A stretch of DNA of 64,000 nucleotides from CBFHOS01 sp965657645 (GCA_965657645.1 CBFHOS010000001.1:124001-188000), one strand, 5' to 3'. Counted from the first letter of the stretch, positions 45,161 to 53,805 are shown. Numbers and translations: made by a program. The notes: generated from the sequence alone by a model not told the origin.

Positions 45161-46285
45161 CTATAGCGCTGCCTTTAATGCTGCGGCGACTTTGCTCTGG
45201 GTGGCGTCGTCCAGATAGGGATGCATCGGCAGGGCAATCACCCGTTCGCATAGATCGGCAGTAACAGCCAGATGCCCGCCCGCCACCGGATAGGATTTAT
45301 ACGGCGGCTGGTCGCACATTGCGATCGGATAATAAATCGCGGTTGGCACGCCATCTTGCTGCATCGCCTGACAGATCTTACCGCGGTCACTATTTTTGGG
45401 GAGCTTGACCGTATATTGGGCCCAGCTAGAGGTTGCGCCAGACGCCAAATGCGGCACCTCGACAATAGAGCCAAGCAATTCTTCATATAGATCCGCCGCG
45501 GCATGACGCGCGACTAGTTCGCTGGCGAAAATATCGAGCTTTGCATCCAGCACAACGGCCTGCATCGTATCGAGCCTAGCGGTCATGCCAATGCGGATAT
45601 TCTCGTATTTATCCTTGCCCATGCCATGCACCCGACAAGACCGCATGATCTCGGCAATCTCGTCATTATCGGTAAATACCGCGCCGCCATCGCCATAACA
45701 ACCAAGCGGCTTGGCCGGGAAAAAGCTGGTGCAGGTAACATCGGCAAGAGAGCCAACTTTGCGGCCATGTAAGCTAGCGCCAAAGCTCTGGGCGGCGTCA
45801 TCAATCACCCATAAATTATGTTCACGGGCAAAATCGACAATCGCCTCATAATCGGCTGGCTGGCCAAACAGGCCAACACCCATAACACCAACCACCTCAA
45901 CGCCAGCATCAATTCCGGCCTGAAGCGCCTGATCAAGCTTGGTTGGGTCCAGATTAAAGGTGCCTGCATCGACCTCGGCAAATACCGGAACCGCGCCCAT
46001 GGTCGCCATCACCTCGCAACTAGCGGCAAAGGTAAAGGCCGGGACAATTACCCCCTGACCGCGTTGTAGCGACAGGCCATACAACGCCAGCAAAAGCGCA
46101 TCAGTTCCGGATGAACAGCTAACGCTATGTTTGGCATTGGCCCATTCGCCAAGCCGCGTTTCCAATGCACCAACCTCCGGCCCCATGATATAGGCGCCGT
46201 GATCGAGCACGCCATTAATGCCGGCCTCGATTTTATCGCGGATGCGGGCCTGTTGTGCTTTTAGATCAATAAAGGGAATGGACAT
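45161..46285 (-). CDS. DegT/DnrJ/EryC1/StrS sugar aminotransferase
   Basis: This PLP enzyme adds an amino group to a keto-sugar nucleotide. The 374-residue protein has IPFIDLKAQQARI at the start, SCSSGTDALLLAL, DDAAQSFGAS, and the PLP lysine in SFFPAKPLGCYGDGGAV. It resembles WbpE/WlbC, which aminates UDP-3-keto-GlcNAc uronate. The gene directly upstream, 11 bp away, encodes a Gfo/Idh dehydrogenase of the WbpB/WlbA kind, which would supply that keto-sugar. Start is ATG 46285. Confidence 0.9.
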   Translation of the reverse strand: MSIPFIDLKAQQARIRDKIEAGINGVLDHGAYIMGPEVGALETRLGEWANAKHSVSCSSGTDALLLALYGLSLQRGQGVIVPAFTFAASCEVMATMGAVPVFAEVDAGTFNLDPTKLDQALQAGIDAGVEVVGVMGVGLFGQPADYEAIVDFAREHNLWVIDDAAQSFGASLHGRKVGSLADVTCTSFFPAKPLGCYGDGGAVFTDNDEIAEIMRSCRVHGMGKDKYENIRIGMTARLDTMQAVVLDAKLDIFASELVARHAAADLYEELLGSIVEVPHLASGATSSWAQYTVKLPKNSDRGKICQAMQQDGVPTAIYYPIAMCDQPPYKSYPVAGGHLAVTADLCERVIALPMHPYLDDATQSKVAAALKAAL

Positions 46286-46296
46286 TTCTGGCTCTT

Positions 46297-47271
46297 TTAT
46301 CTGGGGTGATTGTTGGTGTCGATCAATTGGTCTTGCATGGATTCTAAAACGGCCTGCACGTTCAGTGCCTCGTTAATATTTGTTGGCGCTGGCTCGCCGG
46401 TTTCACAACAGGCAACAAACGCGCGCATTTCGTCTTTTAGTGGCTCTGCCTCGGCAATGGGTAGTGATATCGGGCTGGCCCGCTCGATCATAAAGGCCTC
46501 GCCATCAGGGCGGATTTTATCCTGAAACAGGGTCAGTTTTTCCGGCCATGATTGGGTGTCGTCAAAGACCAGCGATCCAGCCGAACCAACCACCGTCAAC
46601 CGGTGCTCTTTATAAGGCGACATCCAGCTCGTCTGCATGGTCGCTGAACGCCCATCGGCAAATCCAAGAACGGTCGATAACACATCGACAACCCCCGGGG
46701 TAACATGGCTGGCCCCTGCGCAAGAAACGCTGGTTGGCTGGCCATCCATGATTGCCAGAATGAGCGATAAATCATGCGGGCATAAATCAAACAGAACAGA
46801 TTCGGTGTTGCGAATGCGGCCCATCGCCAACCGGTTTGCCTGAACATGACGAATTTGGCCAATGGCCCCCGCCGCAAGCTGTGCCAGCAATTCCTGAAAA
46901 GCGGCGTGATAGCGGATCAAATGACCAACCATGACTTGGCGATCGGCCGCCTTGGCCGCCACCGCTATTTGTTGTGCATCGGCAAGGGTTAGGGCCAACG
47001 GCTTTTCAACATAGAGATGCTTACCAGCCGCTAGCGCTTCGATAGCCAAGGCATTATGGCTGGGCGCGGAGGTGGCAAGAACAACACCGTCAATGTTTGG
47101 ATTAGCAAGCATCGCGGCAAAGTCAGTTTGTTCAACGTCAAATTGCGTGGCAAAGTCTGCTGCATTCGCTGGGTCGCGGTCAGCAACAGCGCCAAGCACT
47201 TTTAGCTGTGCCAGATTGCGGGCCAAATTACGCCCCCACATGCCACATCCGACTAGACCGATATTCACCAT
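46297..47271 (-). CDS. Gfo/Idh/MocA-family oxidoreductase, WbpB/WlbA-like
   Basis: This NAD-dependent sugar dehydrogenase has 324 residues. It shows the Rossmann GLVGCGMWGRNLARN start, ATSAPSHNALAIEALAAGKHLYVEKPLAL (EKP motif with catalytic Lys), and FDLCPHDLSLIL with a conserved DLCPHD histidine. Paired with the aminotransferase, it would oxidise C3 of UDP-GlcNAc uronate on the way to a 2,3-diacetamido sugar; the acetyltransferase (WbpD) is not seen in this window. Start is ATG 47271. The substrate is inference. Confidence 0.87.
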   Translation of the reverse strand: MVNIGLVGCGMWGRNLARNLAQLKVLGAVADRDPANAADFATQFDVEQTDFAAMLANPNIDGVVLATSAPSHNALAIEALAAGKHLYVEKPLALTLADAQQIAVAAKAADRQVMVGHLIRYHAAFQELLAQLAAGAIGQIRHVQANRLAMGRIRNTESVLFDLCPHDLSLILAIMDGQPTSVSCAGASHVTPGVVDVLSTVLGFADGRSATMQTSWMSPYKEHRLTVVGSAGSLVFDDTQSWPEKLTLFQDKIRPDGEAFMIERASPISLPIAEAEPLKDEMRAFVACCETGEPAPTNINEALNVQAVLESMQDQLIDTNNHPR

Positions 47272-47444
47272 AATTGATCGCTTTCCCTGTTCACCAAAGG
47301 TTTAGGGGGCACGGCTACAGGGGTCAATAGTTGCATTCTGTTACATTTTGCGATGTTTTTGACCGGTTTCCTCACAGGTTTCCCAATTCGGCCATGATGG
47401 GATTTCCCCTGTTCAGGCGGACCCCGCTTGGGCTACATTTTGCC

Positions 47445-47470
47445 AACAGAACCCAATAACAGAACCCAAT
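47445..47470. repeat. 13-bp tandem duplication upstream of the prolyl-tRNA editing gene
   Basis: AACAGAACCCAAT occurs at 47445-47457 and again at 47458-47470, then decays to AACAAAAACC. It is 60 bp before the ATG at 47530, in the likely promoter region. Confidence 0.7.
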
Positions 47471-47529
47471 AACAAAAACCAAAATATACAGAACGTCATA
47501 TATAGCGTGCCAAACGAGATGAGATTAAA

Positions 47530-48048
47530 ATGGATGCATCGTCACAATTCAAAGATAGCCTGCCCACAAAACCCGAAGCGCTAATGGCGGTTCTGGATGA
47601 TTTGGCGGTGGATTATAAAGTCTTTAATCATCCGCCCCTGCGCACGGTCGAGGATTCCAAACAGCTTCGCGGTGAGATGATCGGCACGCATGTGAAAAAC
47701 CTGTATCTGCGGGATCGTAAAAAACGGAATTTTCTGTTGGTGACCGAAGAAGACCGGGCAATTGATCTTAAAAACATTCAGGGTGATTTAGGCTCCGACC
47801 GTTTGTCTTTTGGCAGCGCTGATCGGTTGTTTGAAATGTTGGGTGTGCGGCCCGGTGCGGTTAGCCCCTTCACCATTATTAATGACCCTGAGCATAAGGT
47901 AAGCCTCGCCATTGATACGTTATTATTGCGGGCTGATATGCTGTATCTACACCCGCTGGTTAATGACATGACATTGGGCGTGACGCCGGCTGGCTTGCTT
48001 CGTTTCATCGGGCATGTTGGCCATCAGGTGAATGAAATTGATTTTTAG
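47530..48048 (+). CDS. Prolyl-tRNA deacylase, ProXp-ala/YbaK type
   Basis: It removes alanine wrongly attached to tRNA-Pro. The 172-residue stand-alone editing domain has VFNHPPLRTVEDSKQLRGEMIGTHVKNLYLRD, with the conserved substrate-pocket HVKNL(F/Y)L(R/K)D, then SFGSADRLFEMLGVRPGAVSPF and INDPEHKV. Start is ATG 47530. It stands between short tandem-repeat arrays on both sides and has no operon partner. Confidence 0.92.
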   Translation: MDASSQFKDSLPTKPEALMAVLDDLAVDYKVFNHPPLRTVEDSKQLRGEMIGTHVKNLYLRDRKKRNFLLVTEEDRAIDLKNIQGDLGSDRLSFGSADRLFEMLGVRPGAVSPFTIINDPEHKVSLAIDTLLLRADMLYLHPLVNDMTLGVTPAGLLRFIGHVGHQVNEIDF

Positions 48049-48106
48049 GCCTGCCTAGCGTTTAACCTCCCGCCTAAATGGATGATCAATTTCACTCCCG
48101 ATACTC

Positions 48107-48142
48107 CACCCAATTTCTCACCCAACTTCCCACCCGATATTC
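48107..48142. repeat. 12-bp tandem repeat, three copies
   Basis: CACCCAATTTCT (48107-48118), CACCCAACTTCC (48119-48130) and CACCCGATATTC (48131-48142) follow each other, with a related CACTCCCGATAC just before. It lies in the 200-bp gap between the prolyl-tRNA editing gene and the thioredoxin gene. Confidence 0.7.
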
Positions 48143-48251
48143 ATCCCTATATTATGGGTAACCCTTGTTTGGCCGCGTGCTATGCTTAAATATGGCCTAC
48201 AAAGCCGGTTCAACGCCTGCACTGCCTACACCATCGTTAAGTGAGACTAAA

Positions 48252-49157
48252 ATGGATCAGATGATTTCCGCCGCCCCGACGCCAATTGATGTGGATATGA
48301 ATAATTTTATGGCCGAGGTCATCGAAGGATCGCGCGACCAGCCGGTCATTGTCCAGTTCTGGGCACCATGGTGCGGACCGTGTAAACAGCTTGGGCCGGT
48401 GTTGCAAAAGGCGGTTGATAGTGCCAATGCGACCAAGACCAAAGTCAAAATGGTCCGCGTCAATATCGATGATAACAGCCAGATCGCCCAGCAATTGCGG
48501 GTGCAGTCAGTGCCAACGGTTTACGGCTTTGTTGATGGCCAGCCGGTTGATGGATTTGCCGGTGCACAGCCCGGCTCTGCGGTGGCGAGCTTTGTTGAAA
48601 AGCTAGCGGCAATGGGCGGCACCGGACCGGATGTTGCGGCGATGCTAGAAGAGGCCGAGGCCGCGCTGGCAGTGCAGGATTTTGATCTTGCGATGGTTAA
48701 ATTCCAAGAAGTGATGGCGGCCGAACCGGAATCAGTCGAGGCCCTTGCCGGGGTCGTGCGCTGTCTTATCGGCACTGGTGAATTAGAAGGCGCGCGCGAA
48801 GTCGTTGATCAGCTAAATGATGATTACCGCGAAAATGCCGCTATGCAGCCAGCGATTGCGGCGCTTGAATTGGCGGAAAAAGCGGCGGGGGCATCGGGTG
48901 ATCTTACCGCCGCACGCGCCGCTATTGAGGCTGATGAGAATGATCTTGAAGCCCGTCAAAAGCTGGCGCTAGCGCTGTTTGCTAGCGGCGAACATGCCGA
49001 GGCGATGGACCAGCTCCTGACCTCGATTAAGATTGATATGAATTGGAACGAAGCCGCGGCACGGCATCAATTGCTAGAGTTCTTCAGTGCACTCGGTGCG
49101 GCTAATCCAGACGTATCAAAGGCCCGCCGCAAACTATCTACAATGTTGTTTTCATAG
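48252..49157 (+). CDS. Thioredoxin with C-terminal TPR domain (CnoX/YbbN type)
   Basis: These proteins act as redox-sensitive holdases and hand clients to GroEL or DnaK. The thioredoxin domain has an intact WCGPC at residues 40-44, unlike E. coli CnoX, which lacks a redox pair, so this one may also reduce disulfides. A helical TPR-like region follows from about residue 120 (VQDFDLAMVKFQEVM, NDLEARQKLALALFASGEHAEAM). ATG 48252 gives 301 aa, the family length; TTG 48165 and ATG 48192 are possible but add a segment without similarity. It is followed by a LON-domain gene at 24 bp. Confidence 0.93.
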   Translation: MDQMISAAPTPIDVDMNNFMAEVIEGSRDQPVIVQFWAPWCGPCKQLGPVLQKAVDSANATKTKVKMVRVNIDDNSQIAQQLRVQSVPTVYGFVDGQPVDGFAGAQPGSAVASFVEKLAAMGGTGPDVAAMLEEAEAALAVQDFDLAMVKFQEVMAAEPESVEALAGVVRCLIGTGELEGAREVVDQLNDDYRENAAMQPAIAALELAEKAAGASGDLTAARAAIEADENDLEARQKLALALFASGEHAEAMDQLLTSIKIDMNWNEAAARHQLLEFFSALGAANPDVSKARRKLSTMLFS

Positions 49158-49181
49158 GTAAATTATAGAGGTGCAAGGAAT

Positions 49182-49823
49182 ATGAAGTTTCTGTCGCAAT
49201 TAGCCGATATGCCGGGTGAGATCCCGATTTTTCCTCTTCCTAGTGCGCTATTATTGCCGGGTGGGCAATTGCCGTTGAATATTTTTGAACCGCGTTATCT
49301 AGCGATGATTGACGCGGCCCTGGCGACACCTGATCGTCTTATTGGCATGGTCCAGCCGCTAACCGACGAGAGTGATTTGTTCGGCGTTGGATGCGCTGGC
49401 CGGATTAGCTATTTTCAGGAAACCGACGATGGCCAGATGATGATTGCGCTCACCGGCATGTGCCGTTTCAAGCTGTTGAGTCATCATGAGAGTGCGGCCG
49501 GTTTTCGCCTTGCTTCTGTCAATTGGCAGGAGTTTGAGGGCGATCTTGATAGGATTGACGCGCCGATTGATGACCGTGAACAGCTATTGAATGTGATGCG
49601 GCAATATTTCAAAGTGCGCGGTTTTGAGGCTGATTGGGATCAGATAGAGCAGTCTGAGAATGAACAGATTTTGAATACGCTGGCGATGGTTTGTCCGTTT
49701 GATGTTGCCGAAAAGCAGGCATTGCTCGAGGCTAATGATGCCAGCCAACGCGCCGCCCTGTTGGTGGCGATGATGGAAATGGCACTCCATGAAGAGGATA
49801 GTGGCAATGACGCACGGCACTGA
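49182..49823 (+). CDS. LON substrate-binding domain protein
   Basis: The 213-residue protein consists of the Lon N-terminal domain alone, with no ATPase or protease. The start IPIFPLPSALLLPGGQLPLNIFEPRYLAMI is diagnostic, and SYFQETDDGQMMIALTGMCRFKL follows. The function of such stand-alone proteins is unknown; they may bind unfolded proteins, which fits the thioredoxin-TPR gene 24 bp upstream. Ribosome-binding site AAGGA precedes ATG 49182. It overlaps the next gene by 17 bp. Confidence 0.93.
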   Translation: MKFLSQLADMPGEIPIFPLPSALLLPGGQLPLNIFEPRYLAMIDAALATPDRLIGMVQPLTDESDLFGVGCAGRISYFQETDDGQMMIALTGMCRFKLLSHHESAAGFRLASVNWQEFEGDLDRIDAPIDDREQLLNVMRQYFKVRGFEADWDQIEQSENEQILNTLAMVCPFDVAEKQALLEANDASQRAALLVAMMEMALHEEDSGNDARH

Positions 49824-50055
49824 TGCCCCCACTAATTCGGGTGAAGATAACAAGAATGATGATCGCGCCATTGATAAGGCGTTGCTCGATGTGCTGGTCT
49901 GTCCGATCACCCGCGGGCCGTTGGAATATGACCGTGCTAATGATGAATTGATTAGCCGCCAAGCGGGCAAGGCATTTCCCATTCGGCGCGGTGTGCCGGT
50001 GATGCTGGTGGACGAGGCGCGCGACCTTACCGCTATTGATGAAGCTGGCAAATGA
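49807..50055 (+). CDS. Trm112-like UPF0434 protein
   Basis: This small 82-residue protein has the Trm112 zinc-ribbon-like fold: ALLDVLVCPITRGPLEYD, then SRQAGKAFPIRRGVPVMLVDEAR. Only one of the usual cysteines (CPITRGPL) is seen, as in other bacterial UPF0434 members that lack zinc. ATG 49807 is preferred, with GAGG upstream; ATG 49789 adds six residues. It overlaps the LON-domain and DUF971 genes, so the three are translated together. Confidence 0.88.
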   Translation: MTHGTDAPTNSGEDNKNDDRAIDKALLDVLVCPITRGPLEYDRANDELISRQAGKAFPIRRGVPVMLVDEARDLTAIDEAGK

Positions 50056-50426
50056 ACATCACCCATTGGCCGACCGAAATTAAACTGGCGAAGGATAAAC
50101 GCTCGCTCGCGGTCACTTTTGCCAAAAATGATTCCGGTGGTGATGCCAAAATAATAAACTTACCGGCAGAATTATTGCGTGTTGAATCGCCCTCCGCCGA
50201 AGTTCAAGGCCATGGTGCAGATCAAAAGACGACGCCAGATGGCAAACAGAATGTGGCCATCACCGCGATTGAGGCGGTCGGCAATTACGCCATCCGGATT
50301 ATTTTTGATGATGGCCATGAAACCGGCATTTTTAGCTGGGACTTGCTGTATGATTACGGCGTGCGCCAAGACCAGTTAATGGCCGACTATCTCGCTCGTT
50401 TAGAAGAAGCTGGCTTATCTCGTTAA
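50052..50426 (+). CDS. DUF971 domain protein
   Basis: This 124-residue protein of unknown function is related to the N-terminal domain of gamma-butyrobetaine hydroxylases. The motifs HWPTEIKLAKDKRSLAVTF, LPAELLRVESPSAEVQGHG, and IIFDDGHETGIFSWDLLYDYG are typical. DUF971 genes often sit beside iron-sulfur carrier or LON-domain genes, as here. ATGA overlap (4 bp) with the UPF0434 gene. It is convergent with ubiH. Confidence 0.9.
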   Translation: MNITHWPTEIKLAKDKRSLAVTFAKNDSGGDAKIINLPAELLRVESPSAEVQGHGADQKTTPDGKQNVAITAIEAVGNYAIRIIFDDGHETGIFSWDLLYDYGVRQDQLMADYLARLEEAGLSR

Positions 50427-50437
50427 TACTTATTGCG

Positions 50438-50462
50438 CTAATATTTGGCCCCTAATATTTGG
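50438..50462. repeat. 14-bp duplication across the ubiH stop codon
   Basis: CTAATATTTGG occurs at 50438-50448 and again at 50452-50462, with a 3-bp spacer. The second copy contains the ubiH TAG stop (complement of 50452-50454), so the end of the gene has been duplicated into the intergenic gap. Confidence 0.65.
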
Positions 50463-51783
50463 GCAGATTGCCGTCCAGCAACGATGCTTTCGTTAGCACC
50501 CCGCCGCGGGCGATTTTGACAAATACGGATTTCAATCCGGTCGCGTTGAGCATTTTCATACCCATCGATAATAGCGATGTAACGCCGCCTGATTGTTGTG
50601 ACAGCATCAGATTGAGGCCGCTAGTGAGGCTACTCATCGCGGCAATTTCTCCGCGCCGACCGGCCGCATAATCAACCAGAATGGAGCTGTGACCCGCCGA
50701 TAGGCCGCGCGCATGGGCCTGTGCCAGCGCATCAACAAGCACGGCGGCGTCACCAAGCGCCAGATTGTAACCCTGACCCGCAAGCGGATGAATAGCATGG
50801 GCAGAATCACCCGCAAGCACCAAATGTGGCCGCGTCATTTGCGGCGTAATGGCGGGCGCCAAGGGCCATTTCAGGCGATCACCAGCCAGCGTTAAAGATC
50901 CCAGAGCATTGCCAAAGGCTGCGCTACAGGATTTATTAAATTCATCCTCGCTCATCGCCAAAAGATCATCAGCCGCGCCCGCACCATTGGTCCAGACAAG
51001 CGATAGCATAGTGCCATCAAGCGGCATTAGCGCGATGGGTCCATCTGGCAAAAATCGTTGATAGGCGGCATTGTTATGGGGGCGCTCGGCATTAATTAGC
51101 GCCACAATCGCGGTCTGTTCTTTGTGACCCGGCAACCGGCTTTCTGTGATCTGCCGCAGATTAGCACCGCGCCGTAACTGGCTATTGGCACCGTCACAGG
51201 CAATCACCAGATCACAGGCAATTGGCGCATGATCGGGCCCCAAACTAACGATTGCCCGCCCGTCACCTGTGCTCATGCCGCTAACGCTAATGCCGGTGAG
51301 ATGGGTAATGTTCCGGGGTTTCTTGATGCCCTCTAAAGTGGTCTTTAGGGCGGCGAATAGATCGCTATTATCAACCACAAATCCCATCGGCTCTGGCTCT
51401 GCAAAATCCGAATTTGCCGATTTTCTGGTATCCCAGATTAAATCAAAACCGTTGCGGCGGCGGGCCTGTAGCGTTCTGCCCTCACGCACATTATTGCTGG
51501 CAATCCCACTGGCAGTCCCACTGGCAATCCCACTGGCAACATGTATCGCGTAAATCGGCGTCGGCGCATTGCGCAAATGGTCCCACACACCGAGCGCCGC
51601 CAGCATCTTTTGGCTGGCCAGATTGATCGTCGTGGTGCGGCCATCGGCTGGTGGATTGGTGCCGGTAGACCGATCAAGCAGGCGAACCTGATAGGGCGTA
51701 TGCGCAAGTGCAATCGCCATCATCATGCCAGTCAAACCGCCGCCAACGACACAAATTTCAGCATTCGGATCCGGCTGGTTCAT
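50452..51783 (-). CDS. ubiH: UbiH/UbiF-type FAD-dependent monooxygenase
   Basis: It hydroxylates the ring of ubiquinone precursors. The 443-residue flavoprotein has the N-terminal CVVGGGLTGMMMAIAL, the DGANSQLRRGANL motif, and the second FAD motif LAGDSAHAIHPLAGQGYNLALGDAAVL. Which ring position it acts on cannot be told. An insertion ASGIASGTASGIAS after residue ~87 is encoded by a 12-bp tandem repeat. Start ATG 51783 overlaps the gmhB stop by 4 bp. Confidence 0.92.
   Translation of the reverse strand: MNQPDPNAEICVVGGGLTGMMMAIALAHTPYQVRLLDRSTGTNPPADGRTTTINLASQKMLAALGVWDHLRNAPTPIYAIHVASGIASGTASGIASNNVREGRTLQARRRNGFDLIWDTRKSANSDFAEPEPMGFVVDNSDLFAALKTTLEGIKKPRNITHLTGISVSGMSTGDGRAIVSLGPDHAPIACDLVIACDGANSQLRRGANLRQITESRLPGHKEQTAIVALINAERPHNNAAYQRFLPDGPIALMPLDGTMLSLVWTNGAGAADDLLAMSEDEFNKSCSAAFGNALGSLTLAGDRLKWPLAPAITPQMTRPHLVLAGDSAHAIHPLAGQGYNLALGDAAVLVDALAQAHARGLSAGHSSILVDYAAGRRGEIAAMSSLTSGLNLMLSQQSGGVTSLLSMGMKMLNATGLKSVFVKIARGGVLTKASLLDGNLPKY
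51499..51534. repeat. 12-bp in-frame tandem repeat in ubiH, three copies
   Basis: GGCAATCCCACT (51499-51510), GGCAGTCCCACT (51511-51522) and GGCAATCCCACT (51523-51534) are adjacent. On the minus strand they encode ASGI-ASGT-ASGI, a short insertion in the ubiquinone hydroxylase. Confidence 0.85.
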
Positions 51784-52316
51784 TGCGATGAAATTACGTT
51801 ATTGGGAAAATGGGTGGTTAAAACATAACGCGCGAGGGTTTCTAGGTCCGTGCCATCGAACAGATAGGCGTGACAGCCCGCCGCACGACCCGCGGCGACA
51901 TCGGTATCGCGGTCACCAATCATCACCGAACTGCCAAGATCAATATCCCATTTTTTCGCTAGACCAAGGATCATCCCGGGCCCCGGCTTGCGATGATCGC
52001 AGGGGCCAGCAAGGGCCGGATCAACCGCCAAGGGATGATGCGGACACCATGCAACATCCTTGATCACACCACCGATCTTGATCGCCTCGGCACATAGATG
52101 GTCGTTGAAATTCTGCATTTGCTCTTGGGTAAAAATCCCACGGCCAATACCACCCTGATTGGTTACGATATAGACGTCCAAGCCGGCATTTTTAAACAGC
52201 CGCAACGCTTCGGGCGCGCCCTTAATCCAGCCAAAATCGCTGATTTTCTGGGTGTAACCTTCATCGAGGTTTAGGGTGTCATCGCGGTCCAGAAAAATTG
52301 CTGGGCGTTTGGCCAT
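51780..52316 (-). CDS. gmhB: D-glycero-beta-D-manno-heptose-1,7-bisphosphate 7-phosphatase
   Basis: It dephosphorylates heptose bisphosphate on the way to ADP- or GDP-heptose. The 178-residue HAD phosphatase has the catalytic FLDRDDTLNLDEGY, IVTNQGGIGRGIF, and MIGDRDTDVAAGRAAG. The zinc loop reads CPHHP...CDH, with His where the fourth ligand is usually Cys. gmhA is 9 kb to the left. Start is ATG 52316, and it overlaps ubiH by 4 bp. Confidence 0.93.
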   Translation of the reverse strand: MAKRPAIFLDRDDTLNLDEGYTQKISDFGWIKGAPEALRLFKNAGLDVYIVTNQGGIGRGIFTQEQMQNFNDHLCAEAIKIGGVIKDVAWCPHHPLAVDPALAGPCDHRKPGPGMILGLAKKWDIDLGSSVMIGDRDTDVAAGRAAGCHAYLFDGTDLETLARYVLTTHFPNNVISSQ

Positions 52317-52461
52317 TAGTCGCTCTTCCTTGTGTAGGCTATGTATCCCTTGCGGCGGGATGGTTTCTTCACTCTATCGGTGGGCTATTAGAATTTCTAC
52401 AGAAATACCATAGAGCTACTGTAGAAACTATGTCGCAACGCCCTTTCCTGTTTTGCGATAC

Positions 52462-52500
52462 AGGTAGGTGATATAGGTAGGTTATACGGGTAGGTTATAC
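52462..52500. repeat. 13-bp tandem repeat, three copies, upstream of the aminotransferase
   Basis: AGGTAGGTGATAT (52462-52474) is followed by GGTAGGTTATAC (52476-52487) and an exact copy (52489-52500). It lies in the 276-bp gap between gmhB and the aminotransferase, about 90 bp before the start codon. The repeated TTATAC could create alternative -10 elements. Confidence 0.75.
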
Positions 52501-52592
52501 TGCCAATTGCCCCATAAAGCCAGATGCGGTAACAATAGCCAAGCGCCCAATCCGCAGTTTAATCGGCCTCTTGCCTGATGAGATTTTAAGAT

Positions 52593-53801
52593 ATGAAATT
52601 CAATCCAGATTACGCTTTGTTCGATGACAATATGTTCGTCAAGCTCCGTGCCGCCCTTGCCGGTATCGAGCCAGCGGCAGGGCTTGAAATGCTGGATGTA
52701 TCTATCGGCGAGCCCCAGCTTGGCGGTGGTGATTTAATCACCAATAGCGTCAGCCAGCATAATCGTGATTGGCAATATTATCCAAAGGCCGCCGGTAATC
52801 CGCGCTTTATCGAGGCGGTCGGCAATTATATTGGCCGGCGGTGGCCATCGGCGGCGGCGCTGGGCAAATTGAGCGCACAGATTTTTCCCGTTACTGGCAC
52901 GCGTGAACCGCTGGCGTTTCTTGGCGGTTTGGTCCGCAACACAAAGGAAAACCCGATCGCGCTGGTGACCAATCCGTTTTATCACGCATGGCGTTCAGGT
53001 GCGCTAGCTAGTGGCGGCACGATTACCTATATGAACGCGAATGCATCGAATGACTTTCTGCCTGATCTGGACGCGTTATCAACCGATACGCTCGATCGCA
53101 CGGTGATCATGTATCTATGTAGCCCAACCAATCCAGAAGGCAGTGTGATGCCGATGGAATATCTTAAATCGGCTCTGGAAATGGCGCGACGGCATGATTT
53201 TCTGCTGGTGATGGATGAATGTTATTCTGATATCTGGCGTGGTTCGCCGCCAATCGGCATGCTCGAGGCGGTGGCCGAAATGCCATGCGCCGCGGGTGAT
53301 GACCCGCTGCGTAATCTGGTGGTATTGAACTCGCTGTCAAAACGCTCTAGTGCGGCTGGCTTGCGGGCTGGCTACATCATCGGTGATGCCGAGGCGATAA
53401 AAACCTTTGCCAAGGTTGTGGCTAATGGTGGATCATTATTGCCAACGCCATTGCTAAATGCGGCGGCTGATGTTTATGACGATGATGATCATGTTTCCAA
53501 AATTCGGGCACATTATGACCATTCTTTTGCCATCGCGGCGCGTCACCTATCAATAGAGCCACCACAAGGCGGCTTCTTTTTGTGGTTGCGCGTGGATGAT
53601 GATGTGGCTTTCGTACAGCGATTAATGCGAGAACAGGCGGTGCGGGCGATGCCAGGATCCTTTATGGGCGTCGGCACTGATGCTGATGGTGGTAATAATC
53701 CGGGGCAGAATTATGTGCGTTTGGCGCTGGTCCATGATCATGATCGCATCGAAGCGGTAATGCAAAGGGTGGCGGTCATTTATGGTAATGGGTTAGCATA
53801 A
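52593..53801 (+). CDS. Class I/II aminotransferase, probable succinyldiaminopimelate aminotransferase (DapC)
   Basis: This PLP aminotransferase has 402 residues: SIGEPQLGG, the YYPKAAGNPRF stretch, LCSPTNPEGSVM, the DECYSDIW aspartate/tyrosine motif, and the PLP lysine in NSLSKRSSAAGLRAGY. The sequence resembles DapC of the lysine/diaminopimelate pathway. dapF lies 4 kb downstream on the same strand, which supports that role, but an LL-diaminopimelate or general aminotransferase cannot be excluded. Start is ATG 52593. ftsK follows 4 bp later. Confidence 0.85.
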   Translation: MKFNPDYALFDDNMFVKLRAALAGIEPAAGLEMLDVSIGEPQLGGGDLITNSVSQHNRDWQYYPKAAGNPRFIEAVGNYIGRRWPSAAALGKLSAQIFPVTGTREPLAFLGGLVRNTKENPIALVTNPFYHAWRSGALASGGTITYMNANASNDFLPDLDALSTDTLDRTVIMYLCSPTNPEGSVMPMEYLKSALEMARRHDFLLVMDECYSDIWRGSPPIGMLEAVAEMPCAAGDDPLRNLVVLNSLSKRSSAAGLRAGYIIGDAEAIKTFAKVVANGGSLLPTPLLNAAADVYDDDDHVSKIRAHYDHSFAIAARHLSIEPPQGGFFLWLRVDDDVAFVQRLMREQAVRAMPGSFMGVGTDADGGNNPGQNYVRLALVHDHDRIEAVMQRVAVIYGNGLA

Positions 53802-53805
53802 ATCG

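Noticed and set aside
48204..48233. tRNA T-arm-like sequence (GCCGG-TTCAACG-CCTGC) followed by CCA just before the thioredoxin gene
   Set aside because: The stem has a central mismatch, the distance to CCA is two bases too long, and no matching 5' acceptor strand (GTAGGCA) lies upstream. At most it is a tRNA or tmRNA relic.
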